From the NCBI GenBank assembly GCA_009924775.1, contig RFQY01000002.1, forward strand, positions 1 to 44,760: a stretch of DNA of 44,760 nucleotides. The letters are read 5' to 3'. The notes beneath the pieces were generated by a model. It was not told the DNA's origin. It saw only the letters and a list, made by a program, of their open reading frames with translations, and ran no database searches. Positions 1 to 7,603 of the stretch are shown here, piece by piece. The translations under genes and the position numbers were made by a program. This DNA comes from Paracoccaceae bacterium (GTDB lineage Bacteria; Pseudomonadota; Alphaproteobacteria; Rhodobacterales; Rhodobacteraceae). Every line of letters starts with the position of its first letter. Within the stretch, counting starts at the first letter, position 1.

Positions 1-122
1 TGGCCGGGGAAAATACCGCTAAGATGCCCCCAAAACCCACCGTTCAACACTGCCATGATATAGGTGGCGACAACCGCATTTAGCAGTAACGGGGAAACCC
101 CGTTGGAAAAGTAACGCTTCAT
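1..122 (-). CDS. N-terminal fragment, probable phosphoethanolamine transferase (EptA-like)
   Basis: An open leftward frame starts with ATG at 122-120 and runs off the left edge, giving about 40 residues. The peptide begins MKRYFSNGVSPLLLNAVVAT and continues as a hydrophobic helix ending in a LNGGFWGHL stretch. A short basic N-terminus, a membrane helix and an N-x-x-FW motif are what I expect at the start of lipid A phosphoethanolamine transferases, which are inner-membrane proteins that modify lipid A on the periplasmic side. The catalytic alkaline-phosphatase-like domain lies outside the window, so the family call is tentative; another polytopic membrane protein is possible. It is transcribed divergently from the dipeptidase homologue. 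Confidence 0.5.
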   Translation of the reverse strand, partial: MKRYFSNGVSPLLLNAVVATYIMAVLNGGFWGHLSGIFPG

Positions 123-323
123 AAATCTGCATAGCCTTTTGCATTGTTTGCCAGGCTTGATGCCATGGCGCTTTGTCTGCCTATGGCTTGGCGCCCGATT
201 TGGCCATTTAACTTTAGTTGTAGATGGGGGAAACCCCCGGGCCTTGCTTGGCTATGGGGTAGAAATATCAACAGGTTTCTGTTTAGTCTTTGTCAGGCAC
301 ATGGGGTTCCAAAGGGGGGTGCT
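123..323. other. Divergent intergenic region
   Basis: These 201 bases separate two divergent genes. A forward frame is open through part of it, but its translation has no family resemblance upstream of 324, and the ATG at 324 is preceded by a G-rich ribosome-binding site. A small perfect dyad, GGGGG-AAA-CCCCC, sits at 226-238. I see no convincing promoter hexamers or RNA gene. Confidence 0.5.
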
Positions 324-1304
324 ATGCCAGCAGCGGCACTGATTGACGGGCTTCAATATGCCAATTGGTCTGAGAAAATATTCCAACAAATGCGCGCCGG
401 TGGCGTGGATGCGGTGCATGTTACCATCACCTATCACGAAACATTTCGTGAAACCGTGGCCAATATTGAACAATGGAACCGATGGTTCGAACGCTACCCC
501 GATCTGATCTTCCAAGGCCATAGCGCCGCCGATATAGACGTGGCCCAGAAAACGGGGCGCACGGCCATTTTCTTTGGCGCGCAAAACCCCTCGTGCATCG
601 AAGACGATATCGGGCTGGTGCAGATCTTGCACCAACTGGGCCTGCGTTTCATGCAACTTACCTATAATAACCAGTCTTTGCTGGCGACGGGGTGTTACGA
701 GGATGACGATACCGGCCTTACCCGCATGGGCCGCGCGGTTGTGGCCGAAATGAACCGCGTGGGCATGGTGGTAGACATGAGCCATTCTGCCCAACGCTCT
801 ACCCTAGAGGCGATCGAGCATTCCACCCGCCCCATTGCCATCACCCATGCCAACCCCCACAGCTGGCACCCCGCCTTGCGCAACAAAACCGACGATGTCT
901 TGCGCGCCTTGGGTGAAACCGGCGGGATGCTGGGGTTTTCCATCTATCCCCACCATCTGCAAAATGGCCCTGCCTGCACCTTGGCCAGCTTTTGCGATAT
1001 GATCGCCCGCACCGCCGATGTGATGGGGCCAGAAAATATCGGTATCGGCACCGATCTGTGCCAAGACCAGCCCGATAGCGTGGTAGAGTGGATGCGCGTT
1101 GGCCGCTGGACCAAAAGCATCGATTATGGCGAGGGCAGTGCCGCCAACCCCGGCTTTCCCCCCATGCCAGATTGGTTTCAAGACAATCGCCATTTTGGCG
1201 CCATTCGTCAGGGCCTAAAGGCCAGCGGGCTAGATCGTGCCACGATAGACGGTGTGATGGGCGAAAACTGGCGTCGGTTTTTTGCCCACAGCTTTCAGCC
1301 CTAA
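324..1304 (+). CDS. Peptidase M19 (membrane/renal dipeptidase) homologue with altered metal site
   Basis: The predicted protein has 326 residues from the ATG at 324, chosen for the G-rich site just upstream and because homology starts there (LIDGL). M19 family features are clear: GLTRMGRAVVAEMNRVG, the DMSH motif (His154), the second histidine in ITHANP (His175), RNKTDD and the C-terminal GENWRRFF. However, the usual HxD metal ligands after DG are Leu-Gln-Tyr (residues 10-12), and the bridging-glutamate region reads FFGAQN (Gln87). As I recall, this variant resembles a subfamily found beside glycine-betaine/dimethylglycine catabolism genes in Pseudomonas. Dipeptidase activity should therefore not be assumed. 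It probably forms an operon with the next gene, 24 bases downstream. Confidence 0.8.
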   Translation: MPAAALIDGLQYANWSEKIFQQMRAGGVDAVHVTITYHETFRETVANIEQWNRWFERYPDLIFQGHSAADIDVAQKTGRTAIFFGAQNPSCIEDDIGLVQILHQLGLRFMQLTYNNQSLLATGCYEDDDTGLTRMGRAVVAEMNRVGMVVDMSHSAQRSTLEAIEHSTRPIAITHANPHSWHPALRNKTDDVLRALGETGGMLGFSIYPHHLQNGPACTLASFCDMIARTADVMGPENIGIGTDLCQDQPDSVVEWMRVGRWTKSIDYGEGSAANPGFPPMPDWFQDNRHFGAIRQGLKASGLDRATIDGVMGENWRRFFAHSFQP

Positions 1305-1328
1305 CCCCGCCGCCCAAGGTGCCATGCC

Positions 1329-2852
1329 ATGACACAGCCCCACAGCCAGCCGGCCACGCCCCGCAGCTATTACCGCAGCCCCGCGCAGGTAATGCGGCTT
1401 GCGCGCATGGGCAGCGCACACCCCATGCGTTTGTCGTTTTTGCGTATTTTGCTGCGGCGCATGCGCCAAGAAAATTGGCGCTTTGAGCGCCATCTTTGGC
1501 AGGTAGATGCACGCGGTGTGGGCCGGGCGGTGTATTGCGCCCATGGGCCAAAGCGCAGCTACAGCTTGGTGGCCTTTGCCCATGATCTGCCCGACCACAT
1601 GCGATCAGACCGGGTGATTGCCACGGCGTGGGATGCCACATTTGCCCTGTTCGATGGTGTCCCCAGCCGCCAAGATCTGGACCGCCTGCAACAAAACGTG
1701 CCCCTGCAAGAAGCTGGCCGCATTGGTCCGCGCGAATTAACGCTCAGCCGTGCCAACCGCTCGGTTCGGTTGTTTACCCATGTTGTGGGTGCCTTGGCAG
1801 CAGGGCGCCAACCCGATGCGACCGAATTGCAAGAGGTGGGCTACCTGATGCGCACCACTGCGGTTTATGGCGCTGGTAAATTCGGCGCTGCAGATCGCGC
1901 CGATATCGCGCAGCGCCCGGAAATGGCGGCGCCCTTTCAGGCAGAAATGCTGACTGTTTGGCTGATACGGTGGTTCACGGTGGATATCGTCAACCATCTG
2001 GCCACCCAGCAAGGTGGTGCGCAGGCGGTGGCGCTGGCGCCTGAATTGTGCCGCCAATTGGGGGTGGGCAATTCCACGGGCCTTGGCATGGCGCCGTTTT
2101 TGGTGCGCCACCCCGTGCTGTTGAACAACTGGATCTTTGCCCGCGAAGAGGCGTTGGCCCGGGTGCGCGCCCTGCCCATGGCCACGCCCCAGCAGTTGGC
2201 GGGGCTGCGGGCTGCCTTGGCCGATGCCGAAGAAAACGCCAGCTCTTGGCGCTCGTCCCACCCTGTGCAGGTGGAAAAGCTGGCCAGCCTTAGGGCCGAT
2301 TTAGCCTGTATTAGATGCCTTAGCGCCGACGAGCAGGCCAGTTTTCGCATCAACGGGGCCCTGCCATTGGGCCAGCTGCGCCAGATTGTGGCACAGCATT
2401 ACGCATGGGCCCTGCGCACAGATTTTAGCGACCCCGCCCAAATGGCGCGGTTTTGGTATGTATCCGAGGAAAAGCTAGAGCCGCGCTTGGGCGATCGCCA
2501 TGCCGAACCGGGTGCCGACCAAGAGCAGCCTTTGGCCATCGCCCATTTGGTGCAGGCGCTGTGGGCCGATTTGCAGGCGCAGCCCGAAACACTGCCCTTG
2601 GCCCGCTTTCTTTTGGCCCATCCGCAGCATCGTTTGGTGGTGCGCAGGGTGCTGCGTGCCCCCAGCCACCCGTTTGCCGAAGTGCAAGATAACCTGATCG
2701 CCGATACCATGCTGCCGATTGATTTGATGCGCTGTAAACTGGCGTTTTTCGGGGCCAGCCATTTCGATCCGCGCTCGGATAAATGGGTGCGTATCAGCCT
2801 GTTTCGCGGCATGCCCTACCCAACCGATCTGGCGCAGGGCGCCCCGGCATGA
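1329..2852 (+). CDS. Conserved-looking protein of unknown function, 507 residues
   Basis: I do not recognise a family. The protein has 507 residues and looks soluble and mainly helical. Its N-terminal 60 residues are strongly basic (RSPAQVMRLARMGSAHPM, then an Arg-rich helix). Trp-containing patches follow near residue 56, and there is a charged Ala/Glu/Arg segment near residues 285-315. There is no signal peptide, obvious membrane helix, P-loop or cysteine cluster. Its stop overlaps the start of the DUF3726 gene (ATGA at 2849-2852), so the two are almost certainly co-translated. Its position between an M19 homologue and an Ldh-type dehydrogenase suggests an accessory role in the same pathway, which is inference only. 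Confidence 0.7.
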   Translation: MTQPHSQPATPRSYYRSPAQVMRLARMGSAHPMRLSFLRILLRRMRQENWRFERHLWQVDARGVGRAVYCAHGPKRSYSLVAFAHDLPDHMRSDRVIATAWDATFALFDGVPSRQDLDRLQQNVPLQEAGRIGPRELTLSRANRSVRLFTHVVGALAAGRQPDATELQEVGYLMRTTAVYGAGKFGAADRADIAQRPEMAAPFQAEMLTVWLIRWFTVDIVNHLATQQGGAQAVALAPELCRQLGVGNSTGLGMAPFLVRHPVLLNNWIFAREEALARVRALPMATPQQLAGLRAALADAEENASSWRSSHPVQVEKLASLRADLACIRCLSADEQASFRINGALPLGQLRQIVAQHYAWALRTDFSDPAQMARFWYVSEEKLEPRLGDRHAEPGADQEQPLAIAHLVQALWADLQAQPETLPLARFLLAHPQHRLVVRRVLRAPSHPFAEVQDNLIADTMLPIDLMRCKLAFFGASHFDPRSDKWVRISLFRGMPYPTDLAQGAPA

Positions 2853-3514
2853 GCACGGCCTACGCAGCGCCGCTGTCTTTTTCGCTGACCGAAGCAGATG
2901 CCTTGGCGCAAAAGGCCGCGCGCGGTGCCGGCCTTGGCTGGGGCATGGCCGAAGAGGCCGGTTTTGCGGTGCGCTGGTTATGCGGCTATGGGGCCGATGG
3001 GCTGGGCGCGCTTTTGGCCTGTCTGGCCGCACAGCGCAGCATGCCACATTTGGCGCCGGGGCAGGTAATTGGCCAAGGCCAAGGGCTGCTTTGCCCGCTT
3101 CATACAGGCTCTGTTCTGCTGGATAGTGCCGAAATTTCCGATGGTCCCTTGGCCGGCCCCCTGCAGGTGGCGCCCCTGTGCCAGCCGCTGTTGATGCTGC
3201 CCTTTTTGGCACAGGCTGCCAGTGTTTTGGGCCAGCAATTGGTGGTGGCCTATAAGGCGGGCACGGTGGCATTGCCCGGGCCTGCCCCGCTGCCCGTGGC
3301 GCCAAGCGCGCTTTGTGGCGCGTTGCGGCTGGGTTTGGGTGCGCCATTGGGGCCAGAATGGCGGGGGCCAACTGCCCGCGTGCCACAGGGCCGCGCCGCC
3401 TGTGACGCGGCCACGCTGGCCGCGCTCGAGCTGCTGGCGCTGAAAACCACCGTTCCCGCCACCGAGGCCTCGCGCCGCAGCGGGGCAGGGGCTGGCACCA
3501 ATGATAACGACTAG
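2849..3514 (+). CDS. DUF3726-like protein
   Basis: A 221-residue protein starts at the ATG at 2849, which overlaps the previous stop by four bases. It begins with a helical segment (LTEADALAQKAARGAGLGWG, then MAEEAGFAVRWLCGYG) that matches my memory of DUF3726 proteins, which occur beside Ldh-family oxidoreductases in Rhodobacteraceae. The middle is Gly/Leu/Pro-rich, and the C-terminal 25 residues look disordered (SRRSGAGAGTNDND). There is no signal peptide and no catalytic motif that I can name. The gene converges on the Ldh-type gene: the two stop codons share the palindrome CTAG at 3511-3514, so there is no room for a separating terminator. Confidence 0.65.
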   Translation: MSTAYAAPLSFSLTEADALAQKAARGAGLGWGMAEEAGFAVRWLCGYGADGLGALLACLAAQRSMPHLAPGQVIGQGQGLLCPLHTGSVLLDSAEISDGPLAGPLQVAPLCQPLLMLPFLAQAASVLGQQLVVAYKAGTVALPGPAPLPVAPSALCGALRLGLGAPLGPEWRGPTARVPQGRAACDAATLAALELLALKTTVPATEASRRSGAGAGTNDND

Positions 3515-4497
3515 GCGCCTGCGCCCAGGGCAAGCAGCTTTTGCCACAGCGCATCGGGCACATCGACCAAATCTGCGGGCGTGCGGTTTTGCCCGGGCAG
3601 GCGCGTGCCCTCTTCGGCGGCCACGGCATCGGCCAGCCGGGCCAAGCGGGTGGTGAACTGATCGCCAAAGGTGGTGGTATCTATCAGCACATACATTTGC
3701 CCCAGCCGGTGGGGTGGGCCATCGGGCAGTTTCAGCCCGCCAACATCCAGCGAATTGACCGAGCCTGTCATCGCCGCGGCCATCAACTCGACCATCACCC
3801 CAAGGCCCCAGCCCTTGTACCCACCCGCGCTGCACAGGCTGCCGCGCAGGGCGGCGTCTGGGTCTGTTGTGGGGGTGCCGTTTTCGTCAACGGCCCAGCC
3901 CAGCGGTATGGGTTGGCCCGCGTATTTGGCCATGGTGATCTTACCCAAAGCCACGGCCGAGGTGGAAAAATCGAAATGCACCGCCAGCCCACCTTGGCCG
4001 TCGGGCACCGACATGGCCATAGGGTTTGTGCCAATAACGCGGGTTTTGCCCCCGGGGGCCGCCACAACCGGCGAGGCATTGGTAAAGCCCAGCCCAATCA
4101 GCCCCGCGCGGCCGATTTGTTCGGTGAAATAGCCCAGCGAGGTGCAGGTATGGCTTTGCGCCACTGCCAACAGGGCCACCCCGTTCTTGCGTGCCGTATC
4201 AATGGCCAAATCGCGCCCTGCGGCAAAGGCAGGCTGGGCAAAGCCGCATTTGGCATCGGCCAGCACCGCGGCTGGGCGGGGCTGGGTGATGGCGGGCTGA
4301 ACCTGCCCATCAACCCGGCCACTGGCCAGCTGTGTGCAATAGCTTTCCACGTATTGCAGGCCGCAGATAACATTGCCGTGCTGTTCGGAATGGGTGGTGG
4401 CACGGGCCACCTCTTCGGCCTGCCACGTGCCTGCGCCATGGGCCAAAAGTGCTGTTTTAGTGACTAAGTAAATCTCTGCTGCGCGGCGTTCGGTCAT
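3511..4497 (-). CDS. Ldh family (malate/L-lactate dehydrogenase, COG2055) oxidoreductase
   Basis: The start is placed at 4497 (MTERRAAEIY), giving 328 residues. Hallmarks of the malate/L-lactate/ureidoglycolate dehydrogenase superfamily (NAD(P)H-dependent, not the Rossmann-type LDH) are the GLGFTNASPVVAAPGG and VIGTNPMAMSVPDG motifs and the C-terminal GYKGWGLGVMVELM. The family's usual SHG signature near residue 45 reads ICG here, and the second histidine region reads QSHTCTSLGYF, so the active site is atypical. The substrate could be an oxo-acid or a cyclic imine such as pyrroline-2-carboxylate; the sequence alone cannot decide. It faces the DUF3726 gene tail to tail with overlapping stops. 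Confidence 0.8.
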   Translation of the reverse strand: MTERRAAEIYLVTKTALLAHGAGTWQAEEVARATTHSEQHGNVICGLQYVESYCTQLASGRVDGQVQPAITQPRPAAVLADAKCGFAQPAFAAGRDLAIDTARKNGVALLAVAQSHTCTSLGYFTEQIGRAGLIGLGFTNASPVVAAPGGKTRVIGTNPMAMSVPDGQGGLAVHFDFSTSAVALGKITMAKYAGQPIPLGWAVDENGTPTTDPDAALRGSLCSAGGYKGWGLGVMVELMAAAMTGSVNSLDVGGLKLPDGPPHRLGQMYVLIDTTTFGDQFTTRLARLADAVAAEEGTRLPGQNRTPADLVDVPDALWQKLLALGAGA

Positions 4498-4739
4498 GGT
4501 CTGTCCCTTTGTTGGGCTGTTGGCATTTTCGGCAATGTCCCTTTGCCCCCAAGGGTAAGCGCCAAAGCCCCCCGCCGCAACCAAACTGGCCCCATTTGTG
4601 GCCCGGCCTTGGCAGGGGCGGGTTTTGGCCTATCTGCCCATGGCGCGTTATGCGCCCCATCCCCCCCGTGTTTCTGCTGTCTTGGCAAATGGCGGCAGAC
4701 AGGGTGCAATGGCCCAAACGCCGCCAACAGGAGATAAAA

Positions 4740-5885
4740 ATGAGCACTGCCCCAAAACTGTTTCAGCCCTTTACCTTGCGCGGCATTGTGGCCAAAAACC
4801 GTGTGGTTATTTCGCCCATGTGCCAATATTCCGCCCACGAAGGGCATTTGGAAGATTGGCATTTGGTGAATTTGGGCCGCTTCGCCATGGGGGGCGCGGG
4901 CATTATTATAACCGAGGCTACGGCGGTGCAAAAAGATGGCCGCATTACCCATGGCTGCCCCGGCCTGTGGGACGATTCGCAGATTATCGGGCATGCCCGT
5001 ATTGCCCAGTTCTGCCGCCGAAATGGTGCTGTGGCGGGTATTCAGCTGGGGCACGCGGGGCGCAAATCGGGTATGCAACGCCCGTGGTATGGCAATGGCC
5101 CGCTGAACGCAGATGATTTTGCCCGCGGCGACATGCCTTGGCCGCCTGTTGGCCCCTCGGCCGTGCCTGTTGCCGAAGGCTGGCCCGATGTGCACGCCCT
5201 AAGTTTGCCTGAAATAGAGACGCTTTTGGACTGCTACGCCGCTGCCGCGCGGCGCGCAGTGGCGGCGGGCTATCAGCTGATCGAAATTCATGGCGCCCAT
5301 GGCTATTTGGTGCATAGCTTCCTGTCGCCTTTGTCGAATTTCCGCACCGATGCCTATGGCGGCAGTTTGGAAAACCGCATGCGGCTGGCGCTGGATATTG
5401 CCCGCACGGTGCGGGCCGCTATTCCCGATGAGATTGCTTTGTCGTTCCGCACATCGGCGGTGGATGGCGACGAAGATGGCTGGCAATTGTCTGATACCGT
5501 GGTTTTGGCGCAGCAGCTAAAGGCCTGCGGCGTGGACCTGATCGATTGTTCATCGGGTGGCATTGCCGGGCCTGCCACCTCGGCCCGGGGTGGTAAACGG
5601 CAGCCGGGCTTTCAGGTGCCTTTTGCCGAAACCGTGCGTGCAAAAGCCGATATGCCCACCATGGCCGTAGGCCTGATCACCCACCCCCAGCAGGCCGAGG
5701 CCATTTTGCAAGCGGGCCACGCCGACCTGATCGCCATTGCCCGCGAGGCGCTGGTGAACCCGATGTGGGCGCTGCATGCCAGCCAATATCTTGGCCATGA
5801 CACCGAATTTTCCGATTGGCCCGCGCAATCGGGGTGGTGGTTGAACGTGCGTGCAGGGAATTCGGAATTCTATCAGCCAGACTAG
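4740..5885 (+). CDS. NADH:flavin oxidoreductase, Old Yellow Enzyme family (YqjM-like)
   Basis: The 381-residue protein starts at the ATG at 4740, preceded by AGGAGA at a good distance; the frame is open upstream but unrelated. It is a single FMN-binding TIM barrel. The N-terminal SPMCQYS (Cys28, Tyr30) matches the redox-tuning Cys/Tyr of YqjM-type enzymes. QLGHAGRKS (about residue 102) contacts flavin. HGAHGYL (His184/His187) holds the substrate-oxygen-binding pair, followed by DAYGGSLENRMRL and IAIAREAL. Such enzymes reduce activated C=C bonds with NAD(P)H; related proteins act in betaine demethylation, so the natural substrate is uncertain. It starts a rightward set with the GMC and enolase-superfamily genes. 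Confidence 0.9.
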   Translation: MSTAPKLFQPFTLRGIVAKNRVVISPMCQYSAHEGHLEDWHLVNLGRFAMGGAGIIITEATAVQKDGRITHGCPGLWDDSQIIGHARIAQFCRRNGAVAGIQLGHAGRKSGMQRPWYGNGPLNADDFARGDMPWPPVGPSAVPVAEGWPDVHALSLPEIETLLDCYAAAARRAVAAGYQLIEIHGAHGYLVHSFLSPLSNFRTDAYGGSLENRMRLALDIARTVRAAIPDEIALSFRTSAVDGDEDGWQLSDTVVLAQQLKACGVDLIDCSSGGIAGPATSARGGKRQPGFQVPFAETVRAKADMPTMAVGLITHPQQAEAILQAGHADLIAIAREALVNPMWALHASQYLGHDTEFSDWPAQSGWWLNVRAGNSEFYQPD

Positions 5886-5929
5886 GCCGCTGCGTCACAT
5901 CCTAATTTGCGGCCTGCCTTAAAAATTCT

Positions 5930-5952
5930 GTTTGGAAAACCCAAACGCTTTT
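5930..5952 (+). terminator. Weak hairpin between the OYE and GMC genes
   Basis: GTTTGG (5930-5935) pairs with CCAAAC (5941-5946) around a 5-base loop, followed by GCTTTT. The stem is only six base pairs, so this is at best a weak terminator or attenuator in the 110-base gap. Confidence 0.35.
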
Positions 5953-5995
5953 GTCAGGGTGCCGAACTGAACACTGTTTTGGGGCAGGCGGTTAC

Positions 5996-7603
5996 GTGGA
6001 AAACTTCGATTACATTATTGTCGGCGCAGGCTCGGCTGGCTGCGTGCTGGCCGAGCGTTTGACAGCATCGGGCAAGGCCCGCGTTCTGCTGCTCGAGGCG
6101 GGGGGGCAGGGCCGCTCGCCTTGGATTGCCTTGCCGCTGGGCTATGGCAAAACCTATTTTGACCCGGCGGTGAATTGGAAATTCCAAACCGTGGCCGAAG
6201 ACAGTTTGGCAGGGCGTCAGGGCTATTGGCCGCGTGGCAAATGTATCGGCGGGTCGGGGGCGATTAATGCCATGGTTTATGCCCGTGGTTTGCCCAATGA
6301 TTTTGACGATTGGCAAAATGCCGGGGCCGAAGGCTGGGGCTGGCAAAATGTGCGCGCCGAATATCAGCGGTTGGAAACCCGGGTATTGCCCGATGGCAGC
6401 ACGCTGGGCAATGGGCCGCTGCATATTCAGGATGTCTCGGACCAAGTGCATAAGGCCACGCGCCATTTCTTTGCCGCAAATGCCGAATTGGGCCTACCCC
6501 AAACCGACGATTTGAACGGCCCCACCCCCGAAGGCGCGGCGATTTACCAAATCAACACGCGCAATGGCTGGCGCAATTCTTCGGCGCGGGCGTTTTTGCG
6601 CCCTGCCCGGCGGCGTGGCAATCTGCGCATTATCACAGGTGCCCATGTGCAGCGTATTCGCTTTGATGGGCGGCGCGCCACTGGCCTGACCTATATGCAG
6701 GGCGGCCAACAGCACAGCGTGCGGGTCAACCGCGAAATCATCTTGTCAGCTGGCAGCGTGGCCTCGCCGCGGCTGTTACAGCTGTCGGGTATTGGCCCGG
6801 CAGATGTGTTGCGCCAGCACGGGATAACCCCGCTGTTGGACCGGGCCGAAGTGGGCGGCAACCTGCAAGATCATTTGGGCATCAACTATTATTTCCGCGC
6901 CACAGAGCCCACGTTGAACAACCTGTTGTCGCCCTTGTGGGGCAAGGCGATGGTTGCCATGCAATACGCGCTGCGGCGGCGGGGGCCGCTGTCTTTGTCG
7001 GTGAACCAATGCGGTGGGTTTTTCAAATCTAGCACCGATCTGGCCCATCCCGACCAGCAGCTTTATTTTAACCCTGTCACCTATACCACCACGCCTGATG
7101 GCAAACGCTCGGTCATACGGCCCGATCCTTTTGCAGGCTTTATTCTGGGCTTTCAGCCGTCGCGCCCCACCAGCCGTGGGCGCATTGATATCAGCAGCGC
7201 CGATCCTATGGCCGCGCCTTTGATTGTGCCAAATTCGCTGGCCACCGAAGAGGACCGCGCGCAGGTGGTGGCCGGGGCCCGGCTGTGCCGGCGCTTGGCG
7301 CGCACCAAGGCGATGGCGCAGCTGATCGAGGCGCCGATGTATTGCGATATCCGCCAGATGGATGACGCCCAGATTTTGGAAGATTTTCGCCAACGCTGTG
7401 GCACGGTGTTTCACCCTGTTGGCACCTGCCGCATGGGCAGCGACACAGGCGCAGTGGTAACCCCGGACCTAAAGGTGCAGGGGATCACGGGCTTGCGCGT
7501 GGTGGATGCCTCGGTTTTCCCAAATATCACCTCGGGCAATACCAATGCCCCAACCATGATGCTGGCCCACCGGGCGGCCCGATTGATTGCAGACCAGACA
7601 TGA
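5996..7603 (+). CDS. GMC family oxidoreductase (choline/alcohol dehydrogenase-like)
   Basis: About 535 residues if the GTG at 5996 is used; this start puts the FAD-binding strand (FDYIIVGAGSAGCVLAERL) directly at the N-terminus. A TTG at 5951 is an alternative. GMC signatures include the dinucleotide motif GAGSAG, WPRGKCIGGSGAINAMVYAR near residue 80, ILSAGSVASPRLLQLSGIGP near residue 265, and the C-terminal HPVGTCRMGSD containing the catalytic histidine, followed by DASVFPNITSGNTNAP. The family oxidises alcohols with FAD. Choline dehydrogenase is the nearest named relative, but no betaine aldehyde dehydrogenase is nearby, so another polyol or alcohol is equally likely. Its stop overlaps the next start (ATGA). 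Confidence 0.9.
   Translation: MENFDYIIVGAGSAGCVLAERLTASGKARVLLLEAGGQGRSPWIALPLGYGKTYFDPAVNWKFQTVAEDSLAGRQGYWPRGKCIGGSGAINAMVYARGLPNDFDDWQNAGAEGWGWQNVRAEYQRLETRVLPDGSTLGNGPLHIQDVSDQVHKATRHFFAANAELGLPQTDDLNGPTPEGAAIYQINTRNGWRNSSARAFLRPARRRGNLRIITGAHVQRIRFDGRRATGLTYMQGGQQHSVRVNREIILSAGSVASPRLLQLSGIGPADVLRQHGITPLLDRAEVGGNLQDHLGINYYFRATEPTLNNLLSPLWGKAMVAMQYALRRRGPLSLSVNQCGGFFKSSTDLAHPDQQLYFNPVTYTTTPDGKRSVIRPDPFAGFILGFQPSRPTSRGRIDISSADPMAAPLIVPNSLATEEDRAQVVAGARLCRRLARTKAMAQLIEAPMYCDIRQMDDAQILEDFRQRCGTVFHPVGTCRMGSDTGAVVTPDLKVQGITGLRVVDASVFPNITSGNTNAPTMMLAHRAARLIADQT

Noticed and set aside
226-238. GGGGG-AAA-CCCCC dyad as a terminator for a gene left of 324
   Set aside because: The stem is five bases with no T run on either strand, and the flanking genes are divergent, so no transcript needs to end there.
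144-323. Upstream extension of the M19 gene to an ATG at 144
   Set aside because: The extra 60 residues lack family similarity, and the G-rich site before 324 supports the shorter start.
2475-3668. Long leftward open frame of 397 codons across two rightward genes
   Set aside because: The translation is rich in Pro, Arg and Ala with no family resemblance. It is antisense to the 507-residue and DUF3726 genes and results from high GC content.
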